Part shown: positions 7,124 through 16,498 of the stretch, one piece after another
Position numbering within the stretch: the first letter of the stretch is position 1
Layout: each line of letters starts with the position of its first letter
Source of the DNA: a virus
Direction: 5' to 3' (one strand)
Virus record (IMG/VR): IMGVR_UViG_3300007509_001035
Coordinates: 1-61,638 of that record
DNA: 61,638 bases
Program-made: the position numbers and the translations under genes
The notes under the pieces: generated by a model
What the model saw: the letters and a program-made list of their open reading frames with translations, nothing else
Told to the model about the DNA's origin: nothing
Databases searched by the model: none

Positions 7124-9634
7124 ATGAAATTTTATACTTATGTAGCTAAAATTGGGAATAGAATTTATTCTCGTGAAATAGATAACAAGGGTAATTATTA
7201 CTCTGGTTATACTAATTTTAAACCAACCCTGTATCTCCCATCACCAAAAGAAAAATCTGATTACAAGAGTTTAGATAATAAACCACTTGGGTCACATACT
7301 TTCGGTTCTATCAAAGACTGTCGAGAATTTGTTGATTCTTATGATGGTACTGTAAATTATTCTATTCTTGGTAATCGTAATTATGTTTCACAATACATAA
7401 CAGAAACATATCCAAAAATTAAATGGGATACTTCAAAAATTACCATTTACAATATAGATATTGAAACATCTATTGATAATGGGTTCCCTGATATCCGTAC
7501 AGCTAATTCAGAAATAACCTCTATCACGTGTTACAATAGTATAAATGACAAGTATTATGTTTTTGGGGCTGGTGATTACATACCTGATCAATCTGATAAA
7601 ACTATAAATTATTTTAAAGCGGATGATGAACGTGAAATGATGAATATGTTTTTGAATTGGTGGAAAGAATCACCACCTGATATTGTTACAGGCTGGAATT
7701 GTAAATTTTTCGACATTCCATATATTGTAAATAGATTAGAAAAATTAGGACTTGAATCTAAACTTCTATCACCAATAAAGAATATATTTGAAAAGAATAT
7801 AAAAATTGCTGGTAAAGAAAATCAAACGTATTCAATTACTGGTATTTCTGTTTTAGATTATCTTGATTTGTATAAAAAATATACTTATAAAATTAGAGAA
7901 TCATATCGCTTAGATTATATTGGTAAAGTTGAGTTAGGTCTTAGTAAAGACCAAGATGAAATTCCAGGCTATGAGTTATACAAAACAGATTATCAGCAGT
8001 TTATTAATTATAATATCAGAGATGTTGAGATTGTAAAGAAACTTGACGAGAAAATGAAGCTGATGGATTTAGTAATTACTATGGCTTATGATTCTGGAAT
8101 TAATTTTGAAGATGTCTTTTCGCCAGTTAAGACATGGGAGTCGATTATATATAGATTTCTTAAAGAAAAGAAAATAGCTATTCCAGTAAAATCTAATAAT
8201 ACCGAGACACGAACTATTGAAGGTGGTTATGTTAAAGATCCTCATATTGGTTTACATAAATGGGTAGTAAGTTTTGATCTTAATTCGCTCTATCCACATC
8301 TGATTCAACAATATAATATTAGTCCGGAAACTTTATATAAAGGTGTTGTTTGTGCTGATTCTAAAAATATTGGTGTCAGTGGATTATTAGAAGAAAAATT
8401 AGATACGGGTTATCTTAAAGAAAATAATATAACATTGACTCCTAATGGTGTTCATTTTAAAAATGATAAACAAGGTTTTCTTCCACAATTGATGGAAAAG
8501 ATGTATAATGATAGGGTAGTATATAAGAAGAAAATGTTAAAAGAACAACAAAAAATAGAGAGTGGTGATTATAAAGATAAACAAAAAGTAATTAATAATA
8601 TAGCAAAATATAATAATATTCAAATGTCAAAAAAAATATTATTAAATAGTGCTTACGGAGCTTGCGCAAACCAATATTTCCTTTATTATGATCCTGATTT
8701 AGCAGAAGCTATTACAATGTCAGGACAATTATCCATTAGATGGATTGAAAAACATATAAATATATATATTAATAATCTTTTAAAAACAAAGAATATTGAT
8801 TATGTCATTGCGGCGGATACAGACAGCGTTTATATTACATTCGACAAATTGGTTACTGAAGTGTTTCCGGAAGGAGCGACAACTTCTAAGATTATCACCT
8901 TCTTGGATACGATTTGTAAAGATAAAATTCAATTACATATTAATCAAGGTTATAAAAATCTTCATTCGTATGTAAATGCTTATGAACAGAAAATGTTCAT
9001 GGAACGTGAAGTAATTGCAGATAAAGGTATATGGACAGCCAAGAAAAGATACATTTTAAATGTTTATGATAACGAAGGTGTGACGTATAAAGAACCTAAG
9101 CTAAAGATAATGGGTATTGAAAGTGTAAGAAGTTCAACTCCGGAATGGTGTCGTGATAATTTGCAATCATTAATAAAAACAATTATCACAACGGATGAAA
9201 AAACAGTTGTAAAAAAAATCAATGACTATCGTGATATATTTAAAAAATTAAAGTTTATTGATATAGCATTTCCAAGATCAGTTCGTGGTCTTGATAAGTA
9301 TAAATCTTCAAAAGATATTTATGTTAAATCTACACCAATTCATGTAAGAGGTGTTTTGCTTTATAATCATTTCTTAAAAAAACAAAATTTAACAAATAAA
9401 TATCAATCAATTCGTGATGGGGATAAGGTTAAATTTGCATATCTTAAAGAGCCAAATAAGATTGGTGAGAATGTAATTGCAATTTCATCCGTTTTACCAA
9501 AAGAATTTAATTTAGAAAAATATATAGATTATGATACACAATTTGATAAATCATTTCTTCAGCCTGTTAAGAACATTTTAAATGCTATTGGTTGGAAGAG
9601 TGAACATACTGGAAGTTTAGAATTATTTTTTTGA
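7124..9634 (+). CDS. 43: DNA polymerase, family B (gp43)
   Basis: Replicative polymerase with 3'-5' proofreading. Exonuclease motif I is IDIETS with Asp112 and Glu114; polymerase motif A is SFDLNSLYPH (about 383-392), motif B KKILLNSAYGA (about 503), motif C AADTDSVY (about 563-570). At 836 residues it is close to T4 gp43 (898). There is no ribosome binding site before ATG 7124 and the promoter -10 ends only 5 bases upstream. RegA, which represses gp43 in T4, is encoded just upstream. Confidence 0.97.
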   Translation: MKFYTYVAKIGNRIYSREIDNKGNYYSGYTNFKPTLYLPSPKEKSDYKSLDNKPLGSHTFGSIKDCREFVDSYDGTVNYSILGNRNYVSQYITETYPKIKWDTSKITIYNIDIETSIDNGFPDIRTANSEITSITCYNSINDKYYVFGAGDYIPDQSDKTINYFKADDEREMMNMFLNWWKESPPDIVTGWNCKFFDIPYIVNRLEKLGLESKLLSPIKNIFEKNIKIAGKENQTYSITGISVLDYLDLYKKYTYKIRESYRLDYIGKVELGLSKDQDEIPGYELYKTDYQQFINYNIRDVEIVKKLDEKMKLMDLVITMAYDSGINFEDVFSPVKTWESIIYRFLKEKKIAIPVKSNNTETRTIEGGYVKDPHIGLHKWVVSFDLNSLYPHLIQQYNISPETLYKGVVCADSKNIGVSGLLEEKLDTGYLKENNITLTPNGVHFKNDKQGFLPQLMEKMYNDRVVYKKKMLKEQQKIESGDYKDKQKVINNIAKYNNIQMSKKILLNSAYGACANQYFLYYDPDLAEAITMSGQLSIRWIEKHINIYINNLLKTKNIDYVIAADTDSVYITFDKLVTEVFPEGATTSKIITFLDTICKDKIQLHINQGYKNLHSYVNAYEQKMFMEREVIADKGIWTAKKRYILNVYDNEGVTYKEPKLKIMGIESVRSSTPEWCRDNLQSLIKTIITTDEKTVVKKINDYRDIFKKLKFIDIAFPRSVRGLDKYKSSKDIYVKSTPIHVRGVLLYNHFLKKQNLTNKYQSIRDGDKVKFAYLKEPNKIGENVIAISSVLPKEFNLEKYIDYDTQFDKSFLQPVKNILNAIGWKSEHTGSLELFF

Positions 9635-9645
9635 GGAGGTAACTA

Positions 9646-10695
9646 ATGGCAGTTAAAGATTTTATTAAACAATTAATCAAGGAGAGTGGAAATGATATGG
9701 CTTCGATTGTATCCTCTGGGATTATTGGGGATAGCAATACTTTTATTGGTACTGGATCATATTCATTAAATGCGTTACTGTCTGGTTCAATGTATGGCGG
9801 AGTACCTTCAAATAAAATAACTTGTTTTGCTGGTTCTGAAGCTGTTGGTAAGACATTTATTACCTTAAGTATTGCCAAACATTTTTTAGAACAAAATAAA
9901 GAAAATGCTGTTATGTATTTTGAAAGTGAAGGTGCATTAACACAAGATATAATTGCAGAAAGAGGTTTAGATACTGATAGAGTTGTAGTATTACCAGTAG
10001 CTACTGTAGAAGAGTTTAGAACTCAGTGTGTGAAAGTAATTGAAAATAGTAAACGAGTAAAAGGTCAGATAATGATTTTCCTTGATTCACTTGGTAATCT
10101 TTCTACAATGAAAGAAACAAGTGATGTTGCTTCTGGTAGTGATAAAAGAGATATGACACGAGCACCATTAATTCGGGGAACATTTCGTACACTTGCTTTA
10201 ATGTTATCAAGACATGATATACCTTTGATACTGACCAACCACACATATGACTCAATTGGCAGTATGTTTCCTAAGAAAGAAATTTCTGGTGGTGGAGGAA
10301 TTAAGTATGCGGCCTCAACTATTGTTACATTAGGGAAACGAAAAAACAAAGATGGAACAAATGTTATTGGTAATATCATCAAAGCTAAATTAGTTAAGGG
10401 TAGAATGACTAAAGAAGAATCGATTGTTGAAATGATGTTGGATTATCAAAAGGGTTTAGATAAGTATTACGGTTTAATTCCTATTGCAGAAAAATATGGT
10501 ATCTTTAAAAAAGTATCGACTAGGTTTGAAACACCATCCGGAAAAGCATTTGAAAAAACTATTATCAATGATCCTGAGAAGTATTTTACAGAGGATGTAA
10601 TGAAACAACTTGAAGAAGCAGTTTATAAAGAATTTAATTATGGTAGCAAAGGAGCCTTGAATGATAACAATGACAAGCAACGAGAAGACATTTAA
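9646..10695 (+). CDS. uvsX: UvsX RecA-like recombinase
   Basis: Strand-exchange ATPase for recombination-dependent replication. Walker A GSEAVGKT is at residues 63-70; VMYFESEGAL and the Walker B-like MIFLDSLGNL follow; a glycine-rich SGGGGIKYAAS loop matches the L2 region. At 349 residues it is slightly shorter than T4 UvsX. A strong GAGGAGG site lies upstream. It overlaps gp59, and gp41 follows, so loader and helicase are probably co-expressed with it. Confidence 0.94.
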   Translation: MAVKDFIKQLIKESGNDMASIVSSGIIGDSNTFIGTGSYSLNALLSGSMYGGVPSNKITCFAGSEAVGKTFITLSIAKHFLEQNKENAVMYFESEGALTQDIIAERGLDTDRVVVLPVATVEEFRTQCVKVIENSKRVKGQIMIFLDSLGNLSTMKETSDVASGSDKRDMTRAPLIRGTFRTLALMLSRHDIPLILTNHTYDSIGSMFPKKEISGGGGIKYAASTIVTLGKRKNKDGTNVIGNIIKAKLVKGRMTKEESIVEMMLDYQKGLDKYYGLIPIAEKYGIFKKVSTRFETPSGKAFEKTIINDPEKYFTEDVMKQLEEAVYKEFNYGSKGALNDNNDKQREDI

Positions 10696-11305
10696 TGCGT
10701 GGATAACATATCAGGCAATTAATGCACACTTTACAAGAGATTATGATTATTTCAGGTATAATGGTAAATTGAATATGACTTATGATTCAATGGAAAGACA
10801 ATTTAATAAGTATGAACATAATAGTAATTTCTCAGCCCAAAGACAAATTTTTGATAATCTTGGAAAATCATTTAAACATAAAGAGGATTTAATATTTTTT
10901 TATCTATCACAATTTACAAATGGTATAACATATCCATCTATGTTTGATAGTGATTTGTATGAGGAATATAAAGAACAAATGAATAATTTCCATTTTTATT
11001 TAAAACGTGATATTGAAGAAGTTATTAAATATATGCAGGAATATGATAAAACATTTGATGAATTGTTCGTAGCCGAAAAGGTTAATCATCCTCCAATCTT
11101 AAAACTTGGGTTATCGCGAACAATATCGGTAGAAACATTCACAACACTTGATATTATTTTGAATTTTCTTTCACAAATGGAAAAGAAATTAATTGATCCA
11201 GCATCAAAAGATTTTATTAAATTGGTGAGAAATTATAAACCATTCTTATCAATTGATATAGAAAAGGGGAAAAAAATAATAAAAGATACTTTAATGAAAG
11301 GGTGA
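10661..11305 (+). CDS. 59: Helicase loader gp59
   Basis: Loads gp41 helicase onto gp32-coated forks. Recognised by pattern against T4 gp59: DYDYFRYNGKLN near the start, KHKEDLIFFYLSQF in the middle, and LGLSRTISVETFTTLDIILN in the C-terminal half; length 214 against 217 in T4. ATG 10661 is chosen because AAAGGAG lies 6 bases before it, inside the uvsX 3' end, giving a 35-base overlap. The gp41 gene follows after one base. Confidence 0.85.
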   Translation: MITMTSNEKTFNAWITYQAINAHFTRDYDYFRYNGKLNMTYDSMERQFNKYEHNSNFSAQRQIFDNLGKSFKHKEDLIFFYLSQFTNGITYPSMFDSDLYEEYKEQMNNFHFYLKRDIEEVIKYMQEYDKTFDELFVAEKVNHPPILKLGLSRTISVETFTTLDIILNFLSQMEKKLIDPASKDFIKLVRNYKPFLSIDIEKGKKIIKDTLMKG

Positions 11306-11306
11306 T

Positions 11307-12713
11307 ATGAGGACAGAGAGTTTGATATTAGAGAATTTGATATATAATGATAATTATTCTAGTATTATTGGTATCTTTTTAAAACCAGAATATTTTAAAG
11401 ATAATAATGAAAAGATAATTTTCACAGAAATACAAAAACATATTTCTGAATATAATAAACCACCTACAATAGAATCATTATCTGTAAAGCTATCAAATAG
11501 AAATGATTTGAATGAAACAACATTTAATAAATGTGAAGAGCTTTTAAAAACATATAAGAAAAAGACAGATGATGAAGAATGGTTAGTTCAAGAAACAGAG
11601 AAATGGGCAAAAGATCAAGCTGTATATAATGGTATAGTCGACAGTATTTCTATTTTAGAAGGCAAAGATACAAAATCATCTAAGGATGCAATTCCAGAAA
11701 TTCTTACAGAAGCACTTGCTATTTCATTAGACCAAAGTGTGGGTCATAGTTATATGGAGGACGGTGATAATCGTTGGGAATTTTATCATAAGAAAGAATC
11801 AAAAATTCCATTTGATATGACAATGTTGGATAAGATTACTAATGGAGGAATATCACCAAAAACACTTACAGTATTACTTGGTGGAACTGGTGTTGGTAAA
11901 ACATTAGTTAAAACACATTTGGCTTGTCAATATATGAAACAAGGATTAGATGTTTTATATATTACAATGGAAATGGCAGAAGAAAGAATAGCAGAAAGGA
12001 TTGATGCTAACTTGATGGATATTGATATTGACCAGTTACATATAATTCCAAAAGATAGCTTTCAAAAGAAATTAAGTAAATTAAATATTGGTAGATTAGT
12101 TGTGAAAGAGTATCCAACAGCAGGAGCTCATGTTGGAAACTTTCGTGCATTGATCAGAGAATTAAAAATTAAAAAAGATTTTACACCACAAGTTATTATA
12201 TTAGATTACTTGAATATTTGTGCGTCAAGTAGAGTCAAGTGGGCTGCAAACATGAACACTTACATTTATATTAAATCAATTGCTGAAGAAGTTCGTGGGT
12301 TGGCAGTTGAATGTAATGTTCCTATTATCACAAGTTCACAGTTAAATAGAGAGGGTTATGGTAGTAGTGATCCTGATTTAACTAATACGTCAGAATCGTT
12401 CGGACTTCCAGCCACTGCTGATCTGATGTTAGCAATTATGGCAAAAGACGGGGATCCAGGTAGTAAGAATCAAATACTATTTAAACAGTTGAAAAATCGT
12501 TATGCTGACTTGAGTATGAATAGTAAGTTCTTGGTCAATGTTATTAAAAAAAGAATGAAACTAGAAAATATTGAAGAAGATGAACAACCAGTATTAGCGA
12601 ATGATGGAAGTAATAAGTTTTATGAGAAAAAGACTGAAGCCAATACATCAGCTAATCCATTTGTATTTAAAGTAAAGCCAGAACGCAGGAAAGTGGATAA
12701 TTGGAACATATAA
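11307..12713 (+). CDS. 41: Replicative DNA helicase gp41 (DnaB type)
   Basis: Hexameric 5'-3' helicase. Walker A GGTGVGKT at residues 192-199, Walker B VIILDYLNI near 287, and the DnaB-family segment ITSSQLNREGYG near 338-349. The N-terminal 120 residues resemble the DnaB/gp41 scaffold domain. At 468 residues it is close to T4 gp41 (475). It works with primase gp61, encoded at 28708. The stop overlaps a late promoter. Confidence 0.94.
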   Translation: MRTESLILENLIYNDNYSSIIGIFLKPEYFKDNNEKIIFTEIQKHISEYNKPPTIESLSVKLSNRNDLNETTFNKCEELLKTYKKKTDDEEWLVQETEKWAKDQAVYNGIVDSISILEGKDTKSSKDAIPEILTEALAISLDQSVGHSYMEDGDNRWEFYHKKESKIPFDMTMLDKITNGGISPKTLTVLLGGTGVGKTLVKTHLACQYMKQGLDVLYITMEMAEERIAERIDANLMDIDIDQLHIIPKDSFQKKLSKLNIGRLVVKEYPTAGAHVGNFRALIRELKIKKDFTPQVIILDYLNICASSRVKWAANMNTYIYIKSIAEEVRGLAVECNVPIITSSQLNREGYGSSDPDLTNTSESFGLPATADLMLAIMAKDGDPGSKNQILFKQLKNRYADLSMNSKFLVNVIKKRMKLENIEEDEQPVLANDGSNKFYEKKTEANTSANPFVFKVKPERRKVDNWNI

Positions 12714-12716
12714 ATA
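12709..12716 (+). promoter_or_regulatory. T4-type late promoter overlapping gp41 stop
   Basis: Perfect TATAAATA spanning the gp41 stop codon, predicted start near 12722, ahead of GGAGG and the ATG at 12737. It switches from replication genes to the late genes that follow. Confidence 0.75.
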
Positions 12717-12736
12717 TATAATAAAATGGAGGAAAT

Positions 12737-12964
12737 ATGCAAAATTTAACTATATCTAAAGGTTGGGGCGAAGGATTCAAGGAAAAGGATAAAGCCCCTA
12801 TATTAAAAAAATTATGCGAACATCGTGCAAATACGATTACTTTAGACCATGAAGTAGGTATTGAATACTGTAATTTTTGTGGTGCATTGGGGCATTATAG
12901 TGTAGATAAAGACACGGTAGAGTGGAAATTACCTGAATTTTTAGTGAAACAAAATTATAATTGA
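12737..12964 (+). CDS. Small Cys/His protein, putative zinc binder
   Basis: 75 residues, not recognised. Two clusters could bind zinc: KKLCEHRAN and EYCNFCGALGHYS, the second with a Cys-x2-Cys knuckle. GGAGG upstream and a late promoter mark it as a late gene. No function can be assigned. Confidence 0.65.
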   Translation: MQNLTISKGWGEGFKEKDKAPILKKLCEHRANTITLDHEVGIEYCNFCGALGHYSVDKDTVEWKLPEFLVKQNYN

Positions 12965-12976
12965 CTTTTGGAATCT

Positions 12977-12984
12977 TATAAATA
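12977..12984 (+). promoter_or_regulatory. T4-type late promoter with very short leader
   Basis: Perfect TATAAATA; the predicted start near 12990 leaves only about 4 bases before the ATG at 12994, too short for a ribosome site. It also feeds the capsid-targeting-like genes that follow. Confidence 0.75.
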
Positions 12985-12993
12985 TATAGTGTT

Positions 12994-13176
12994 ATGAATA
13001 ATATAAAGCAAATGTTCAGGGATGTTGTTAAGAAAAAAGGTGAGGAAATCGGTGAAAATTCACTTCTAAACAGACAAACAAGCAAGGCTGATGATCATTA
13101 TACAGTCTGTCCATTTAGGTCAATTGACATAGAAGAATGTCCATTGTGTAAAATAGAGGAATTGGGAGAGATATGA
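12994..13176 (+). CDS. Small Cys-containing protein
   Basis: 60 residues, unrecognised. The C-terminal half has CPFRSIDIEECPLC, a possible zinc knuckle. The stop overlaps the next ATG (ATGA), so it is probably co-translated with the following gene. No ribosome site is visible upstream of ATG 12994. Confidence 0.6.
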   Translation: MNNIKQMFRDVVKKKGEEIGENSLLNRQTSKADDHYTVCPFRSIDIEECPLCKIEELGEI

Positions 13177-13499
13177 AAACATTTAAAACTTATTTAGTAG
13201 AAGCAGTTGATAAAGATATGGTCATTGAGCTTAAGTTATACATTGAGAATGATGCAGATTTGTATCGTCAACGTCTTGTTCCTATTGTCAAGAATATCCA
13301 GAAGAAAATGAAGTCTGGAAAGTATGACCATAAGAAAGCACCTAAACTTTGGAAGTATCTTGTAGATGATGGTGCAAAGAAATATGCAAAGGAATTTCCT
13401 GGCGTTAAGTTTAACAAACAGGAAAAGGAAGCAGTTGCACAGGAATTTGCTGATGAATACAAAGATGAAATCGAAGCACAAGACGGAGCAATGTTCTAA
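13173..13499 (+). CDS. Probable head-packaged protein with capsid-targeting-like N-terminus (1)
   Basis: Starts MKTFKTYLVEA, closely like the T4 capsid targeting sequence of internal proteins (MKTYQEFIAEA in IPIII as I recall it), with Leu8-x-Glu10 before Ala11, the preferred cut site of the T4 head protease gp21. The remaining roughly 97 residues are helical and charged (IELKLYIENDADLYRQ, KKAPKLWKYLVDDGAKKYAK) and resemble a conserved small phage/plasmid family of unknown function. It overlaps its neighbours at both ends. Packaging into the head is inferred from the N-terminus. Confidence 0.72.
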   Translation: MKTFKTYLVEAVDKDMVIELKLYIENDADLYRQRLVPIVKNIQKKMKSGKYDHKKAPKLWKYLVDDGAKKYAKEFPGVKFNKQEKEAVAQEFADEYKDEIEAQDGAMF

Positions 13500-13744
13500 T
13501 GAAAACTTATAAAGATTTTTTAATAGAGAAAAAAGTTACTGAAAAAGATATAGTAAAGGCAATAAAAAAAGATAGAAGTCGCCAGCCAGGTGTACTTTTA
13601 TTGATTAATTATAGGGGTCGAGAAATGCACGTTGCCGTTGATTTGGACACGATTAAAAATAAGGATGGTAATTCATATTTTGGAACAGACGAAGATGGTA
13701 ACGAAATTGAATTTGAAATCGATGATGTTTCAAGGATAGAATAA
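13499..13744 (+). CDS. Probable head-packaged protein with capsid-targeting-like N-terminus (2)
   Basis: 81 residues starting MKTYKDFLIEK, again with Leu8-x-Glu10 but Lys11 after the expected cut. The rest (VTEKDIVKAIKKDRSRQPG, then a beta-rich acidic end) is not recognised. Start and stop each share one base with the neighbouring genes, so it is translationally coupled to both. Its cluster, not its own sequence, suggests a virion-internal role. Confidence 0.68.
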   Translation: MKTYKDFLIEKKVTEKDIVKAIKKDRSRQPGVLLLINYRGREMHVAVDLDTIKNKDGNSYFGTDEDGNEIEFEIDDVSRIE

Positions 13745-15264
13745 TGAAAACATTTAAAACTTTTTTGAAAGTAGAAAGATTAGCTCCGTTATTAAGTGAA
13801 GCTTTATCAAACCCAACTTTAAATACGCCTGCTAGTGCCGGTCCAAATAGTGGTTTGCAACGCTATGAAATTTTTGCTAATAAGGTATGGGGTAAAGGAG
13901 ATATTACATCACATATAAAAAATGATGCTGGTACTGTTGTTATTAAAAAAGTAGAGATGGGTGGCAAGATATACTCTGCTTCTAATCCAAGAGATAAAGC
14001 AAAGTTTATCAAAGATTATATGGAGACAGATGGTTCTGGATTTAAAATTATTGATCCAGCAATGAAAATATCCGACTTAGCTAAAACGCCAGAATATGGT
14101 GGTAAAGGTGGTGGACAATCAATATCAGAAAGTACACAAGAATTAATGGTATGTTGTCTTGTTTTAAATGGATATACATATGATGGAACTGATATTGATG
14201 CTGACCAAGCATCAGAAATTATTGAAGCTGCAAAAGGTGAATGGAGTAAAATTGTTGGTGCAACAGGAAAAGAAAAATTACTAGATCAGTTTACTGAAAA
14301 CTGGTATGACCTTGCAACATCCGTATCATCTTGTAATGCTATTTTAGATATTACTGGAACTGCGGATAAAGTATTTTGGACAGGACAATCATGGGATAAA
14401 GAAATTAAACCTTACAATCCTGATGTTGAAGGAATTAAAGATTACAATTCATCTGATATGGTTGTCAAGGGTGGAGATGGTATTTACTACGGTTTCTCAT
14501 TAAAGAAAAAACCATCTTCTAAAGCGGATGATCCAACATTAATTAATAAACCAATTACAGGTGAAAAATCAGAATTAAAAAGTATTCTTAGTACTAAAGG
14601 TTTAAAGAATATTGAAGATGCTAAAGTTAAATTTTTTGATAGAATCATAAAAGATTACACAAAGTTTAACAGTGGTGATAAAAAATTAATTAAAAAAGGT
14701 ATTAATAAATTATCTCCAAAACAGAAAGGTGCTTTAATCCGAAAAGTTAATAACGATTGGATTAATGATAGACTTAGAGGTAAAGGTCCAACTAAAAATA
14801 TATTTTGGAAAACCTTTGACGAAGAATTACAAAAAGCTAAGAAAACATTTTGTCAAAAGTTTATTAAGCTTCTTTTTAGAATGGATTTAAATAAGTTAAT
14901 GGGTAAGGCTAGTTCTCAATTTAAATTTTATTTGTTAACTGGTATTGGTAAACAAACATCTACTGGTATTTTTGTAGAAAAAGCTGAAGTTAAAGACCTT
15001 CCTAGTACCATTGAAGTTCTGTCTAAAGTATTTAAACAGAATAAATTAAAATTAGGAAAGACATTGGACAAAAAGGGCAGCCCTATTGCTCAACCGTGGG
15101 AATGGGATGGTGGAAAAGACTTGGCAGCTAAAGTTAGATATACTATTTACAATGGTAATGTACCACTAATTAATATTGATGTAAGGTACAAAGGTTCAAA
15201 AACTGCTGAACCACAATTTCAGGCAATAGCTACTCCAAGTTTTAGAAACCTTTTTGACCATTAA
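13744..15264 (+). CDS. Large protein with capsid-targeting-like N-terminus; possible nuclease fold
   Basis: 506 residues starting MKTFKTFLKVERLAPLLSEA; a Leu-Ser-Glu before Ala20 fits a gp21-type cut. The body is not recognised. A segment near 237-255 (SSDMVVKGGDGIYYGFSLKKK) has an Asp and a Ser-Leu-Lys in the order seen in some PD-(D/E)XK nucleases, which is only a hint. The C-terminal 120 residues form a separate alpha/beta region. Delivery into the host with DNA is an inference from the N-terminus. Confidence 0.65.
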   Translation: MKTFKTFLKVERLAPLLSEALSNPTLNTPASAGPNSGLQRYEIFANKVWGKGDITSHIKNDAGTVVIKKVEMGGKIYSASNPRDKAKFIKDYMETDGSGFKIIDPAMKISDLAKTPEYGGKGGGQSISESTQELMVCCLVLNGYTYDGTDIDADQASEIIEAAKGEWSKIVGATGKEKLLDQFTENWYDLATSVSSCNAILDITGTADKVFWTGQSWDKEIKPYNPDVEGIKDYNSSDMVVKGGDGIYYGFSLKKKPSSKADDPTLINKPITGEKSELKSILSTKGLKNIEDAKVKFFDRIIKDYTKFNSGDKKLIKKGINKLSPKQKGALIRKVNNDWINDRLRGKGPTKNIFWKTFDEELQKAKKTFCQKFIKLLFRMDLNKLMGKASSQFKFYLLTGIGKQTSTGIFVEKAEVKDLPSTIEVLSKVFKQNKLKLGKTLDKKGSPIAQPWEWDGGKDLAAKVRYTIYNGNVPLINIDVRYKGSKTAEPQFQAIATPSFRNLFDH

Positions 15265-15268
15265 ATAA

Positions 15269-16495
15269 ATGTTATCATTCAAAGAATTATTAAATGAAGA
15301 TACAAATACGCACATGGAACACCTTGAAGATGAAATCATCAACAATGGTGTCAAAGGTGCAACTACAGCTATTCAGTTTTTAAATTCCCTAAAAGATATG
15401 TTATCTGGTGGGAAAAGTAAAACGAATATAACTGTAAAGTGGGATGGAGCCCCAGCAATATTTGCTGGTATCAATCCAGAGAACGGCAAGTTTTTCGTTG
15501 CAACGAAAGCAATGTTTAATAAGACCCCAAAAATAAATTATACCAAAGCAGACATTGACGCTAATCATGGTTCAGAGGGTCCTTCAGATAAATTAAGAGT
15601 TGCATTGAAATACTTACCCGATCTTGGAATGAAAGGCATCTATCAAGGTGATATCATGTTTTCTAAAGGTGATTTAAAGAAGGAGACTATTGATGATGTC
15701 AGTATGTTAACTTTTGGTCCTAATACTATCACCTATGCTGTTCCAGAAGATAGTGACTTGGCATCTGAAATGAGAAAGGCAAGTCTTGGAGTGGTATGGC
15801 ACACAAAGTATACAGGAGACACTATTGATTCATTAAGTGCATCTTTTGGTGTTGATGCATCTAAGTTTAAGAAAACTAAAAATGTTTGGTCTGATGATGC
15901 ATATGTTGATACTGCAAATGCAGCTATGTTCACACCGTCAGAAGTAAATAAATTAGAGAAAAAAATAAACCAAATTAAAGGTTCAGTTAAAAAGGCTGGT
16001 AAATTTTTAAATCTTTTAGGAAAAGAAATTGCTGATAAGAAAAAGTGGGGATTAGCGCCGTGGATGAAAGTATTTTTTAATACCAAGATTCGTGCTGGTG
16101 TAAGAATTGCCGATACTAAAAAACTTATTAAAGAATTTGAAAAGTATTATGTTGATAGAGTGCAAAAAGAGATTGATGTAAAGAAAACTGTTCAAGGTAA
16201 AAAACCATATCAAGATATACAGAAAGAATCTAAAAAAGCGTTAAGGAAATTTAAAACAGAATTATATTTTACTATGGCGACTTATATAGGTATTCTTGAA
16301 GCAAAGAATATGGTTGTTAAGAAATTAGAAACGATTAGGGGTATTGGAACATTTCTAAGAGATGGTGATGGTTTTAAAGTTACAGCACCAGAAGGATTTG
16401 TTGCTATTGATTCAGCTGATGGTGGTGCTGTTAAGTTAGTTGATAGACTTACTTTTTCACATGCTAATTTTACTATTGCAAAGGATTGGGACTAA
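15269..16495 (+). CDS. Conserved phage protein with KWDG motif and capsid-targeting-like N-terminus
   Basis: 408 residues starting MLSFKELLNED (Leu8-Asn9-Glu10). Next come HMEHLEDEIINNG and VKWDGAPAIFAG with Lys57, resembling motif I (KxDG) of the ATP-dependent ligase/nucleotidyltransferase fold, and KGIYQGDIMFS near 127-137. I recall this as a widespread T4-like family of unknown function (DUF6267, from memory). Nucleotidyl transfer is plausible but unproven, because other ligase motifs are not obvious. It lies 4 bases after the previous stop. Confidence 0.75.
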   Translation: MLSFKELLNEDTNTHMEHLEDEIINNGVKGATTAIQFLNSLKDMLSGGKSKTNITVKWDGAPAIFAGINPENGKFFVATKAMFNKTPKINYTKADIDANHGSEGPSDKLRVALKYLPDLGMKGIYQGDIMFSKGDLKKETIDDVSMLTFGPNTITYAVPEDSDLASEMRKASLGVVWHTKYTGDTIDSLSASFGVDASKFKKTKNVWSDDAYVDTANAAMFTPSEVNKLEKKINQIKGSVKKAGKFLNLLGKEIADKKKWGLAPWMKVFFNTKIRAGVRIADTKKLIKEFEKYYVDRVQKEIDVKKTVQGKKPYQDIQKESKKALRKFKTELYFTMATYIGILEAKNMVVKKLETIRGIGTFLRDGDGFKVTAPEGFVAIDSADGGAVKLVDRLTFSHANFTIAKDWD

Positions 16496-16498
16496 TAG

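Noticed and set aside
8755-8762. TATAAATA inside the gp43 gene
   Set aside because: It lies deep in coding sequence in an AT-rich stretch and is not placed before any gene start.
13236-13481. Minus-strand frames opposite the first packaged-type gene
   Set aside because: Phe/Cys-rich antisense shadows of a charged protein; no promoter or ribosome site.
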